Source: Candidatus Saccharimonadota bacterium (lineage in GTDB: Bacteria; Patescibacteriota; Saccharimonadia; Saccharimonadales; Saccharimonadaceae). Taken from it: a stretch of 64,000 nt of DNA. A model generated the notes under the pieces. It was not told the DNA's origin and did not search any database. It worked only from the letters and a program-made list of their open reading frames with translations. The translations under genes were made by a program, and so were the position numbers. Below, one piece after another: positions 38,425-46,499 of the stretch (position 1 is its first letter; every line of letters begins with the position of its first letter). The stretch is taken from NCBI GenBank assembly GCA_015655045.1, contig JAATFU010000005.1, positions 62,001 to 126,000 of the forward strand, written 5' to 3'.

Positions 38425-39837
38425 TTAGGCAAGTACACGTACCTTGATTGTATCGGTCATACCAATAACACCTGGTTGTTGGCCACTGACGATAATTACC
38501 GTCGCACCAGCTTCGAAGAAACCTTCCTGACGAAGTTCTTGAGCAATCTCAAGACCTGCTTCAGCTGAATCGGGTCGAATATAACTACGGTTAGCATAGC
38601 TGAGCGCCAACTGCTGGGCAGCACGGGCTTCACTGGTGACGCTAATAATAGGCAAGTTTGGTCGGTGAGCAGCAATATTTGAGGCGGTGGCACCAGATTT
38701 AGTTTCTGAAATAATCGCCGCAACCTTTAGCTGTTCCGCGAGCGAGACGGCAGCCGTACTAATAGCATCTCGTTGTTTCTTATCAATCGTCAATGCTCCA
38801 TGAAGTGGAGAGACTGGCGCATGGTCCTGGGTATAGAGAATAACCTTCTTCATTGCTGCCACTGTCTCGAGTGGGAAATTACCGTTGGCAGTTTCATCAC
38901 TAAGCATGACGGCATCAGCACCCTGGATAACGGCGTTGGCTACATCGCTCACTTCAGCACGAGTCGGCTCGGGTGCATCAACCATGCTCGCCATCATTTG
39001 AGTAGCGACAATGCTTAACTTACCGTATTGACGACAAAGCGCAATAATACGACGCTGAACAATTGGAACCAATTCGGCACCAGCTTCGACCGCAAGGTCT
39101 CCACGGGCAACCATCACGCCATCGCTGGCTTTGACGATCTCTTCAAGCGTCTCGTCAATAATGGCAGCTTTGGTCTCAACTTTCGCAATAATCTGAGCTG
39201 TAGAGCCATGTGAAACAAGGAGTTGGCGTAAATTGTTGATGTCATCTGCACTCTGGACAAAACTGAGGGCTACATAATCAATATCACGACTTGCACCCCA
39301 TTCAAGATCAGCAATGTCTTTTGGCGTCAGAATATCACCACCAAAGTCGGTATCAGGTAGATTAATACCCTTCTTGCTCATCAACGTTCCGTCATTCTCG
39401 ACGCGTAATTTGATAGCGGTCGCAGAAGGAATTTCAATGACTGTTGTACGGATCTTACCATCAAAGATATAGATTGGCTCACCAACCTTTACCTTTTCGG
39501 CCAGGTTATATTGCACAGGGAACGTTAGACCCGAGTGCTCAGCGGCGTAATCAAGTAAGATTTCGTCACCTTTTTTCACAGGGGTGTTTTCGTTAAGCAT
39601 GCCCAGACGAATCTTTGGTCCTTGCAGGTCTTGCAAGATAGCAACAGGTTTTTTAACCTTTGCACCAGCTTCGCGCACCCAAGCAATTTGTTGATCACGC
39701 TCTTCGTAACTACCGTGGCTAAAGTTGAGACGGAATCCATTCACCCCAGCAGCAGCTAGTTTTTCGATCATTTCGCTAGAGTTAGTAATTGGCCCTAGCG
39801 TTGCCAAGATCTTTGTACGTTTGAAAATAATACTCAT
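38425..39837 (-). CDS. pyk: Pyruvate kinase
   Basis: 470 residues. KTKILATLGP at the start, active-site block VMVARGDLAVEAGAELV, and SDETANGNFPLETVAAM. The C-terminal allosteric domain is intact. Last ATP-yielding glycolytic step. TACAAT ends 8 nt before the ATG, with AGGT between them. Confidence 0.97.
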   Translation of the reverse strand: MSIIFKRTKILATLGPITNSSEMIEKLAAAGVNGFRLNFSHGSYEERDQQIAWVREAGAKVKKPVAILQDLQGPKIRLGMLNENTPVKKGDEILLDYAAEHSGLTFPVQYNLAEKVKVGEPIYIFDGKIRTTVIEIPSATAIKLRVENDGTLMSKKGINLPDTDFGGDILTPKDIADLEWGASRDIDYVALSFVQSADDINNLRQLLVSHGSTAQIIAKVETKAAIIDETLEEIVKASDGVMVARGDLAVEAGAELVPIVQRRIIALCRQYGKLSIVATQMMASMVDAPEPTRAEVSDVANAVIQGADAVMLSDETANGNFPLETVAAMKKVILYTQDHAPVSPLHGALTIDKKQRDAISTAAVSLAEQLKVAAIISETKSGATASNIAAHRPNLPIISVTSEARAAQQLALSYANRSYIRPDSAEAGLEIAQELRQEGFFEAGATVIIVSGQQPGVIGMTDTIKVRVLA

Positions 39838-39981
39838 AGCTACCTATTGTAACACTTTTTAATCTGTGGGCTAGGCTAGCTGATATAGGTAAGGCCTTGG
39901 CTATTGAGTCTATCGGTCATCTCTTAAGGGGTCTTGATTAGGTGATCGGTGCTCGCATGGAACACCTTTAGTATGTGAGTA

Positions 39982-40515
39982 CTAGATTAATGTACTTGCT
40001 GTATGACCATGAATAGTCCGAATGACTCGTTCCCAAACATAAAATGGAAGCTTGTAAGGAGTTTTGATAAGAAGATTCATTTGATGGCTACTAAGCTCAA
40101 GTTTACTACTCGCCTTCTTTGCGATAATAGGCCACTCCGGACAACCCCACCATTCAGGACAAATTCTCAATCCATGTTGAGCGTACTGAGCTAGATTTAT
40201 ATTTTGATCTATATCTTGTTGAATGTTCATGGTAATTTGGCTTACAAGTTCTGGCCACTCCGTAGTAAAAATATTACGAGCTATTTTACCAGGCAGAATT
40301 TCTCGATCAGGATTCGTCATTATAGCCAACACGTGGCTATAATCAATAGTTAGGTCATCCAGTTTGAGAAACGGCAGAATATCTCTGGTTGTAATGATAC
40401 TCATCCAAGACATTTCCGAATCTGTGAGTAAATAATGCCACGCTTCCACGACGTCTCGCCACGAGCTCACCACAATACCAGCTGCAGCAGTCGATACGTA
40501 CATTCGTTTATCCAT
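39982..40515 (-). CDS. Hypothetical protein, 177 residues
   Basis: Not recognised. Soluble, Trp/Ile-rich, mixed alpha/beta, with a CPEWWGCPEW motif. The frame opens 24 codons earlier, but ATG 40515 is preferred because TATAAT ends exactly 6 nt before it, which makes upstream codons part of the promoter. Lone gene between pyk and an EEP-family enzyme. Confidence 0.5.
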   Translation of the reverse strand: MDKRMYVSTAAAGIVVSSWRDVVEAWHYLLTDSEMSWMSIITTRDILPFLKLDDLTIDYSHVLAIMTNPDREILPGKIARNIFTTEWPELVSQITMNIQQDIDQNINLAQYAQHGLRICPEWWGCPEWPIIAKKASSKLELSSHQMNLLIKTPYKLPFYVWERVIRTIHGHTASTLI

Positions 40516-40696
40516 AGGGCAATTATAACAAAGAGTCTCCATCCCGGGGACTCTTAACAATAAACTTAGTGACCCTTTCGCATCCACGCTTTAACTCCAT
40601 AATGGCGGAGATAGTTCATGGGAACGATACGACTTGGAATATAGATGTTCAGTTATCCCCTACGGAAGCAATGCGATGTGTCCGCGTTACGTTCTC
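40516..40696. other. Intergenic gap
   Basis: Apart from the -10 box at 40522-40527 for the leftward gene, no ORF, hairpin with T-run or repeat was seen here. Confidence 0.4.
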
Positions 40697-41419
40697 TTAT
40701 ATAATAGAAGTATCAACTGGCGAAATATCTGCGACAACTGGTATATGATCAGATGCACAGATTTCATTTGGTATAGAACGTAAATTATAGTCCGTAGTAA
40801 TTAAAGTGCCTTTTAGCCCGCGGATTGCTAGTAAATCAAGCGCAACCAGTTCACTGTTAACGATAGCTGTTGGCATTTCACCGCTCATATTTGTGAAGCC
40901 TGCTTGTTTAACCATTGTCTGCACACGTCCCTCGGGTCGGTCATTGCAGTCAGCAAGAATAACTGCAGTTTTTTGATCGCCAATAGTTTCGAGTAGCTGT
41001 TGTGTTTGAGCTACACCGATGTGGTGAGGTTCTTCTGCGGGTGCCCACTTAATATGCGTGTTTGCGATAGCGATCTCGCCTATGTTTGTTACTGAAAAAA
41101 CATGGCCCGAATCGTCATCATACATGTATGATTCATGGTCAGTTACTTCTATTCCGTGTTTAATAAGAGTAAGACACCCATCGGGTTTATTGCGTCTTTT
41201 TGGCGTCCAGAAATATTGCCAATTTTCATCGCTCTCAAATACTTCAACTAAACCTCTGTCAGCTTCTTGAAGTCCGACTACATCTGCACCTAAATTGTTT
41301 ATCAGTCGAGATATATGCTCAAGGCGTGCGCCGGGCTGCATTAGTTCGGGCTTAACATAACTGTAGTTGCCATAGCCAGTGTATGCGTCCGCTAAAACAT
41401 TGAACGTTGCGTATCTCAT
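40697..41419 (-). CDS. Endonuclease/exonuclease/phosphatase (EEP) family protein
   Basis: 240 residues. EEP motifs are present: ATFNVLADAY, VVGLQEADRG (metal Glu), IANTHIKW, VILADCNDRPEG and CASDHIPVVADI (catalytic Asp-His). Members range from DNA repair nucleases to phospholipases, and the substrate is unknown here. No signal peptide. TATAGT ends 10 nt before the ATG. The closing IPVVADISP is typical of the fold. Confidence 0.8.
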   Translation of the reverse strand: MRYATFNVLADAYTGYGNYSYVKPELMQPGARLEHISRLINNLGADVVGLQEADRGLVEVFESDENWQYFWTPKRRNKPDGCLTLIKHGIEVTDHESYMYDDDSGHVFSVTNIGEIAIANTHIKWAPAEEPHHIGVAQTQQLLETIGDQKTAVILADCNDRPEGRVQTMVKQAGFTNMSGEMPTAIVNSELVALDLLAIRGLKGTLITTDYNLRSIPNEICASDHIPVVADISPVDTSII

Positions 41420-41562
41420 AATTAAACATACTATAACACTATTTCGTTGATAACGGAAACACCTATCAGGCGTGAAAGAATCTAGTTACTTAACAGATAA
41501 GAAAAAGTGTCCGACTTTCAAAGGTGAGAGTAAGACACTTATTCTAATCTGTAATTCTCTTT

Positions 41563-41637
41563 TGGTGATCTCACGGAGAATCGAACTCCGATTGCCAGGA
41601 TGAAAACCTGGTGTCCTAACCGTTAGACGATGAGACC
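41563..41637 (-). tRNA. tRNA-Glu (UUC), CCA encoded
   Basis: Full cloverleaf on the minus strand: acceptor GGTCTCA/TGAGATC with one G-T pair, anticodon stem CCAGG/CCTGG around loop TTTTCAT, T arm CGGAG-TTCGATT-CTCCG, discriminator A, then CCA. Anticodon UUC. Confidence 0.95.
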
Positions 41638-41660
41638 ATAATTAGCCTAGTGATTGTAAC

Positions 41661-41685
41661 AAAAAACCCTTCATCTGTGAAGGGT
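41661..41685 (-). terminator. Terminator just upstream of tRNA-Glu
   Basis: ACCCTTCA/TGAAGGGT stem with a TTTTTT run on the minus strand. It ends whatever is transcribed from the region to its right, 24 bp before the tRNA. Confidence 0.75.
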
Positions 41686-41778
41686 GTCGCCTAGCCTCTT
41701 TGTAGGAAACCTCTCGGGTTCACAGGAAGAACAAACCTATATATTACCCTTAGGTCACATCCTCTCTGTACAAACCAA
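41686..41778 (-). other. Segment between two terminators, possible small RNA
   Basis: About 95 bp bounded on both sides by minus-strand terminators. It contains a GAACC-CGAGA-GGTTT hairpin. No ORF or promoter of good quality is seen, so a small RNA is only a possibility. Confidence 0.25.
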
Positions 41779-41803
41779 TAAAAAAACACCTTCCTGAGGT
41801 GTT
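41779..41803 (-). terminator. Terminator of the 42.0 kb transcript
   Basis: AACACCT/AGGTGTT stem, 5-nt loop, seven T on the minus strand. Confidence 0.8.
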
Positions 41804-41807
41804 TCAT

Positions 41808-41844
41808 CTGTGGTGACCGTGATATTACATCACGGTCACCACAG
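41808..41844 (-). repeat. Perfect 16-bp inverted repeat
   Basis: CTGTGGTGACCGTGAT and its complement separated by 5 nt. Placed just before the terminator on the minus strand. Its 5' arm in RNA can also pair with GGTCACCA at 42026-42033. Confidence 0.8.
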
Positions 41845-41915
41845 TTTCCAACCCTACTTCACAGGCTTTTCAGCCTGTGCCAGAAAGATTGGAATGTGCG
41901 CAGGATGGTCAATCC

Positions 41916-41942
41916 TCAGTTCCACCTCCACCGGTTCCACAT
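41916..41942 (-). CDS. Putative 8-residue Trp-rich leader peptide
   Basis: ATG 41942 to TGA 41916 encodes MWNRWRWN, three Trp in eight residues. The Shine-Dalgarno AGGGGGTGAT is among the strongest in the window. Downstream are a GAAA-loop hairpin (41860-41879), the 16-bp inverted repeat and a terminator, which is the layout of a transcription attenuator. No trp genes follow. Chance cannot be excluded for so short a frame. Confidence 0.35.
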   Translation of the reverse strand: MWNRWRWN

Positions 41943-42042
41943 ATCACCCCCTCAACGAAATGAATTTCGCACGTTCCCTGGCTGGGAAGCGTAGAGATGG
42001 TGCCAAATGGCTCCGATGTAAAGATTGGTGACCACGCGGTTT

Positions 42043-42336
42043 TCATGCCGCAATCCCCAGACGACTAAGCCGGCGCTTGTACAGCACATCTCGAATCAAC
42101 GAGATCTGACATATCGCGCTCACCGAGAAGCTCATGAGTAGCCCGCGCAAGCGGACATCCTCCTTGAGTATCTTCTCGAAAACTTCTTCGGCCGCCGCCT
42201 GACAGACGATTTCGCCCTCACCGACTGGGCTGTCCACCAGCCTATCGATTTGCACCTGCGAGAAGTTGAATCGCAAGAAGGCGGTAACCGCTTCCCTGGC
42301 TTCATCTGTCGTAGGCACTTCTTCTCTTTTACGCAT
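42043..42336 (-). CDS. Hypothetical protein, 97 residues
   Basis: Not recognised. Charged, helical protein (AREAVTAFLRF, AAAEEVFEKILKEDVRLRGLL) with a basic end (LYKRRLSRLG). ATG 42336 is chosen because GAGGAG lies 7 nt upstream; nine more codons are open before it. A strong promoter with a palindrome lies at 42457-42485. GC-richer codon choice than its neighbours suggests an accessory gene. Confidence 0.55.
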   Translation of the reverse strand: MRKREEVPTTDEAREAVTAFLRFNFSQVQIDRLVDSPVGEGEIVCQAAAEEVFEKILKEDVRLRGLLMSFSVSAICQISLIRDVLYKRRLSRLGIAA

Positions 42337-42456
42337 CTTTCTCCTCAGAAAGTGTCCGTACATTTTCGTAGCTACTCTTCCTATCCACCTAAACCTAGGA
42401 GATATTACGAGTAAGCTAACGGCCCGAGACTACCTCGTGCATGTACTTAACGATGC

Positions 42457-42485
42457 AATATATACCCCTTGACAAGTATTGTCAA
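42457..42485 (-). promoter_or_regulatory. Promoter of the 97-residue gene, overlapping a palindrome
   Basis: TTGACA (42480-42485), 17-bp spacer, TATATT (42457-42462) on the minus strand. The perfect palindrome TTGACAA-GTA-TTGTCAA (42469-42485) covers the -35 box. On the plus strand the same palindrome supplies TTGACA with TTATAT 17 bp on. Confidence 0.65.
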
Positions 42486-42497
42486 TCATTATTATAT

Positions 42498-42675
42498 ATA
42501 GCGTACGTTTTTACTTCTTGGTGCCATATATAGTGTCGAGATAAGTTCTACTTAAGGTAACTATGCCCTACCGAACACCTCATTTAAAATAATTTCTTAC
42601 GCAAGCCCACTCAGAATGTACGGTTGGGTGGTGGGTAGGGCGATCAAGGATGACCACCCTACCCAAAGGAGATAT
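42498..42675. other. Gap between two small genes
   Basis: No ORF supported. It contains an 8-bp stem GGGTAGGG/CCCTACCC (about 42633-42664) that may terminate the gene ending at 42676, although the T-run is missing. Confidence 0.35.
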
Positions 42676-43071
42676 TCAGTGAACTGATGCGACTTCCGGC
42701 CCGTAGAGTTCCTGGTCGTGCACCGTCTGCGCTATCCAACTCGATAGCCCCTGAATCAACTCCGGAATTACCTGTGCCGGCAGCACTCGAAGCTCTGCGA
42801 TGATGACATAGAGCGCTGTTTGGCGATGCTGCGGAGTGTAGAGAAGAGGAATGAGCTCGCGCTGAGCTGCTTTGCCTTCTTCGCCTCCCTCTTCAATCTT
42901 TTGCTTTCGCAGACGCGTAAGCGCCATGCATACTTCTTTAACCACCTGAAGATGGTTTACCTCATCGAGATGAGGCAGAGCTGCTTCCTTTATCACTGCA
43001 TCCCCTTGTAGTTCATGCACAACCTGTTGAGGACCTTCCTCGTTGTACCGCCGTAAATATAGCGTTCTCAT
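42676..43071 (-). CDS. Hypothetical protein, 131 residues
   Basis: Not recognised. Helical, leucine- and glutamine-rich (VNHLQVVKEVCMALTRLRKQK, ALYVIIAELRVLPAQVIPELI), soluble. GC-rich codon use like the neighbouring 97-residue gene. No clear Shine-Dalgarno or well-spaced promoter near ATG 43071, so the start is uncertain. Accessory gene of unknown role. Confidence 0.5.
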   Translation of the reverse strand: MRTLYLRRYNEEGPQQVVHELQGDAVIKEAALPHLDEVNHLQVVKEVCMALTRLRKQKIEEGGEEGKAAQRELIPLLYTPQHRQTALYVIIAELRVLPAQVIPELIQGLSSWIAQTVHDQELYGPEVASVH

Positions 43072-43180
43072 GAGAGTATGTCAAATTGAGCGCAAAAGTC
43101 ACTTAACGAAACTCACGGGGTTATATTCGTCGCCCCTTCTCAAATCGCTTGTGTTTATGGATATTTTATGATGTAAAGCA

Positions 43181-43209
43181 TTGACATTTTAGCGTTTATG
43201 TGATAAATT
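43181..43209 (+). promoter_or_regulatory. Promoter of the Pro-rich secreted protein gene
   Basis: TTGACA, 17-bp spacer, TAAATT with a TGTG extension. Predicted start near 43216, leaving about 340 nt before ATG 43555. Confidence 0.6.
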
Positions 43210-43215
43210 ACAAAC

Positions 43216-43554
43216 ATCAGTTGTCCACGGTGTGAGGACCCAAGATAACGGAGGTTTTTTAACAAGTCAGATCATTACAGTGCATGTCTGTGATTCCTGT
43301 CCGCAATAGTTTGATTCATTATTTCTTAGAAATAATGAATATGCTACTAGCGATAAGATAAAATTGAGTTTTACTCTTTTGTCACAAGATCATGTATTCG
43401 TACAAGTTAAGTTTTGTATTCTTCCTTTCTCTCTAAGGAGCAGCTCACCAGTTAATCTATACGGTTGGTTGATGTGCTGCTCCAAACCGAAGGGGTAGTT
43501 AAAGCGCGGCACTTGCCGCAACGGATCTCCCCTAATGGGGAAAGGAGAATTATC
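43216..43554 (+). promoter_or_regulatory. Long structured 5' untranslated region
   Basis: Holds several hairpins: ATTCATTATTT/AAATAATGAAT (about 43313-43340), an 8-bp GGAGCAGC/GCTGCTCC stem with inner pairing (43437-43483), GCGGC-ACTT-GCCGC (43506-43519) and CCCC-TAAT-GGGG (43529-43540). The last directly precedes the AAAGGAG Shine-Dalgarno, and CTCC at 43527-43530 could mask it. A possible 25-codon ORF at 43284 lacks a ribosome site. Confidence 0.45.
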
Positions 43555-44595
43555 ATGAGTATCAACGATACACCGCACTCCAGCCGTAGAAAGTGGGTGA
43601 TACCCGCTATCATCGCTGCTGTGCTTGTTGTGGCTGCAATCATTGCCGTCCTGGCGTTTTCATCGAAAGATGGTAACAACGCACAGGCCGTCGTCGTGAC
43701 CAAACCATCACCAACAGCGACAGCACCCGCTAACGCCTGCACCACGTGGAAGATCGAGTACTCAAACTACTCGAACAACCGCTGGTTCGGTAATGGCATC
43801 ACCGAGATCAAGGACGCGAAGACAGAGAAGGAGGCAGCGAAAGCTGCTGACGTCTGGCTCAACGAGGTTCGCAAGGACCCCAACCTGCTCAGTGGTGCTG
43901 CCAAGTACTTCCTTAACCGCGATGTCGACAAGACATCGCTTATTACAGAGAAGTGCGCCAGCGATACTGCGGTTCAGCTCTACACGGAGCTGAAGCTGAC
44001 GATTGGTAGTGCTAAGTCGATCGTTCCAAGCGAGGCACCCGCAACCGGCTACAACAGCGGCGTGAATAACGCCGTCGTGGTCGGCTCAACTGCCCCCGGT
44101 ATTGGAGGGGACCGTAAAGCAATTCAAGTTACGCTTCCCGACGGAAGAGTGATCTGGATCATGGCACGATGTGGAAACATCGTGACTAGCGGCCCTCCCC
44201 CCGTACCAGCAGGACACGCAGACGAATGTCTCCCAGGAGAAAAGGGAACTTTCCCTAACTGCTGGGTACCATGCTCCGCCAACCCGTCAGTTCCGCAGTC
44301 CTCACCCGACTGCAGCAAAGACTGGTCAAAGAGCGTACCGGCACCAACAAATGTTGCTCCCGCTCCGAACGACTCGTATGAGCCAAGGCCGCCGTTGCCA
44401 GCCAATCCGGCTCCTGTTCAATCTGCTGGACCAGCACCATCGTCAAGTTCGACTGCGCCAGGGGCAACCCCAGCTCAGCCGGATCGTCCGCTTCCCCCAC
44501 CTGCAACCGGTACTACCAGTGATGGAGGTGCCGGAAGCGTCAACGGAACGAGCGGTGGAAATGACGGAACGATCGTTAACCCCTTCGGGGGCTGA
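43555..44595 (+). CDS. Secreted or anchored Pro-rich protein, unknown function
   Basis: 346 residues from ATG 43555, which has AAAGGAG upstream. A basic start (SRRKW) leads into a membrane helix at about 14-36, then an extracytoplasmic domain of about 150 residues with four or more Cys, then a Pro/Ala/Ser-rich tail (about 90 residues) ending in Gly-rich sequence. Codons are GC-rich (GAC, AAG, CTC) compared with neighbours, hinting at transfer. No enzyme motif seen. Confidence 0.7.
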   Translation: MSINDTPHSSRRKWVIPAIIAAVLVVAAIIAVLAFSSKDGNNAQAVVVTKPSPTATAPANACTTWKIEYSNYSNNRWFGNGITEIKDAKTEKEAAKAADVWLNEVRKDPNLLSGAAKYFLNRDVDKTSLITEKCASDTAVQLYTELKLTIGSAKSIVPSEAPATGYNSGVNNAVVVGSTAPGIGGDRKAIQVTLPDGRVIWIMARCGNIVTSGPPPVPAGHADECLPGEKGTFPNCWVPCSANPSVPQSSPDCSKDWSKSVPAPTNVAPAPNDSYEPRPPLPANPAPVQSAGPAPSSSSTAPGATPAQPDRPLPPPATGTTSDGGAGSVNGTSGGNDGTIVNPFGG

Positions 44596-44606
44596 CGGTT
44601 CCTCCC

Positions 44607-44644
44607 TGAAGTGGGTGTGTGCCTAAAAACACACACCCACTTCA
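44607..44644 (+). terminator. Strong hairpin after the Pro-rich gene
   Basis: Perfect 15-bp stem TGAAGTGGGTGTGTG with its complement around an A-rich 8-nt loop, 12 bp after the stop. There is no T-run, so it may act as an RNA end-stabiliser rather than an intrinsic terminator. Confidence 0.55.
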
Positions 44645-44889
44645 TCGGAAAAATCCACGACACTCATTCAGAGAAGCCATATTCCTACTTGAGTTTTTAT
44701 TAGCTCGTAGTTGAGTATGACTTTTCAACACCAAACTTAGCTCGGACATGCACGTGTTTCCATACACTAAATGTAATGATCTGATTTGTACTGAATTTAA
44801 CAATTTGGAATCATCTATTTCACGCTACTTAAGTAATTTTATTAATTTGATTTAACCCTGCGAGGTAAATCAAGAAGGAGAAATGCATT

Positions 44890-46173
44890 ATGAATAAATT
44901 ATTCTCATTGCTAAAACGTGCCCCAAAGCGTATGACCGGCGCCCTTGTAATGATTGCTTTAGCAATCGCTATACCTGCCGCCCTCCACGCCTACGGACCA
45001 ACCCGCGCCACTTTTACAGGCGCAAATCCAGCACCATATGTAACATTTAACTCGATTACCGACAACCCAGACGTTGGCGACGAGCGAAACTTTGTTCGTA
45101 TTAAAGATGCCTCTGACACCAACTCATATGCTGAGAATGTAAACGTTCAAGCCGGTCACACTTACAATGTTATGGTCTATTACCACAACGACGCTTCAAC
45201 AAGTTTGAACGCAAGCGGTGTCGGAATTGCACATGATGTTACGCTACGTATGCAGATGGCCGCAAATGCCGCTGCTGGTAGCAGTACGGAAGTCACTGGC
45301 TTCATTAATTCATCAAACGCGAACCCTAAAGAAGTATATGACAGCGCCACTTTAACCAACCCAACTACGAGTACTATGGACCTTGCATTCGTTGCAGGTT
45401 CAGCAAAAGTGACAAGTAATGGTGCAGTGAATGGTGCGACACTTCCCGATGGTGTATTTACATCCGGTACTAACCTCGGCTATGATAGCCTTAACGGCGT
45501 GCTACCTGGCTGTAACCAATATGCCGGTTACGTTATCTTCCAGGTAACTGCTAATCAGCCTAACTTCACAGTAACGAAGCAAGTTCGTAAAGTAGGTGAA
45601 ACTACTTGGAATAAAACCGAAGCTGTCAATGCTGGCGACAAAGTTCAATACTTGATTAGTTATCAGAATACAGGTACAACTACTCAAAATAACGTTGTGC
45701 TTGCAGATACATTACCAAAAGGTGAAACGTACGTAGCTAATACGACTAACGTTGCAAATGCAAGCAATCCTAAAGGTCTGCTTCTTGACGCAAAGAGCGA
45801 TACCGCCACGACAACTGGCGTTAATATTGGAAACTATAGCCCTAAGTCAAATGCATATGTTATGTTAACCGCACAAGTTGCAAGCAATAATGATTTGCCT
45901 ACTTGTGGCGTTAATACACTCACCAACATAGCTAAGGTCACAACCGACAACGGTAGTAAGAGTGATACAGCGACCGTGACAGTTAATAAAATATGTACAC
46001 CCCCAACGTGTACACAGAACTGTACAACTACAACAACTCCGCCTACAACTCCTACTGAGCTTCCTCACACAGGTGCCAGTATGGGTGTTGCTGCCTTCGT
46101 TGGTCTTGGTTCATTGATTGCAAGTATTGCTTACTACATTACGAGCCGTCGTGCAGCCCTTGGCCGTTTATAA
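44890..46173 (+). CDS. DUF11 surface protein with LPxTG-like anchor
   Basis: 427 residues. N-terminal signal peptide (about 15-33, MTGALVMIALAIAIPAALHA). An extracellular region holds a DUF11-type beta domain (DKVQYLISYQNTGTTTQNNV, ADTLPKGETYV, LTNIAKVTTDNGSKSDTATV), then a Cys/Thr-rich linker. The C-terminus has LPHTG, a membrane helix and basic RR tail, the layout of a sortase substrate. No sortase is in the window. Strong AAGGAG Shine-Dalgarno and a long AT-rich leader; likely well expressed. Confidence 0.82.
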   Translation: MNKLFSLLKRAPKRMTGALVMIALAIAIPAALHAYGPTRATFTGANPAPYVTFNSITDNPDVGDERNFVRIKDASDTNSYAENVNVQAGHTYNVMVYYHNDASTSLNASGVGIAHDVTLRMQMAANAAAGSSTEVTGFINSSNANPKEVYDSATLTNPTTSTMDLAFVAGSAKVTSNGAVNGATLPDGVFTSGTNLGYDSLNGVLPGCNQYAGYVIFQVTANQPNFTVTKQVRKVGETTWNKTEAVNAGDKVQYLISYQNTGTTTQNNVVLADTLPKGETYVANTTNVANASNPKGLLLDAKSDTATTTGVNIGNYSPKSNAYVMLTAQVASNNDLPTCGVNTLTNIAKVTTDNGSKSDTATVTVNKICTPPTCTQNCTTTTTPPTTPTELPHTGASMGVAAFVGLGSLIASIAYYITSRRAALGRL

Positions 46174-46231
46174 AAAGAGTCTGACCGCTCCCTTCCTTAT
46201 CTTCTAAGATATCTGAAGCGATTCAGACCAA

Positions 46232-46264
46232 AATACCCCCGTTATCCAAACGGGGGTATTTTTT
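46232..46264 (+). terminator. Terminator of the DUF11 surface protein gene
   Basis: AATACCCCCGTT/AACGGGGGTATT 12-bp stem with 5-nt loop and T-run. Confidence 0.9.
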
Positions 46265-46280
46265 GATATACTATAGGCAT

Positions 46281-46499
46281 ATGGCAAAGCAAAAAAAGAA
46301 ACGTAATAAAGTCTATACGGGAGCCGATGCTGCTATCGCGCGCCCCATCGTCACTCGCATTACCGCCGCAAACCGCAGCAAGCTAGGTCAATGGTGGTTT
46401 GATCGTAAGCGAATCCTCAAGCCGATTCTCATTACCTCCGGCGTCGTGGTGGTCGTTATCGTTCTTATTATTGAGATCGTTCGACTTATTGCGGGATAG
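46281..46499 (+). CDS. Small basic single-helix membrane protein
   Basis: 72 residues from ATG 46281. A Lys/Arg-rich cytoplasmic start (AKQKKKRNK) and about 45 polar residues precede one strong C-terminal helix (PILITSGVVVVVIVLIIEIVRLI). TACTAT ends exactly 6 nt before the ATG, supporting this start over the upstream TTG. Its 3' end overlaps the convergent histidine kinase gene by 14 nt. Function unknown. Confidence 0.6.
   Translation: MAKQKKKRNKVYTGADAAIARPIVTRITAANRSKLGQWWFDRKRILKPILITSGVVVVVIVLIIEIVRLIAG

Noticed and set aside
43284-43361. 25-codon ORF in the leader of the Pro-rich gene
   Set aside because: No Shine-Dalgarno, overlaps a strong hairpin, stops well before the gene.
43437-44595. 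Frame start at 43465 for the Pro-rich protein
   Set aside because: ATG 43555 has a clean AAAGGAG and gives a proper signal anchor; the upstream codons lie in hairpins.
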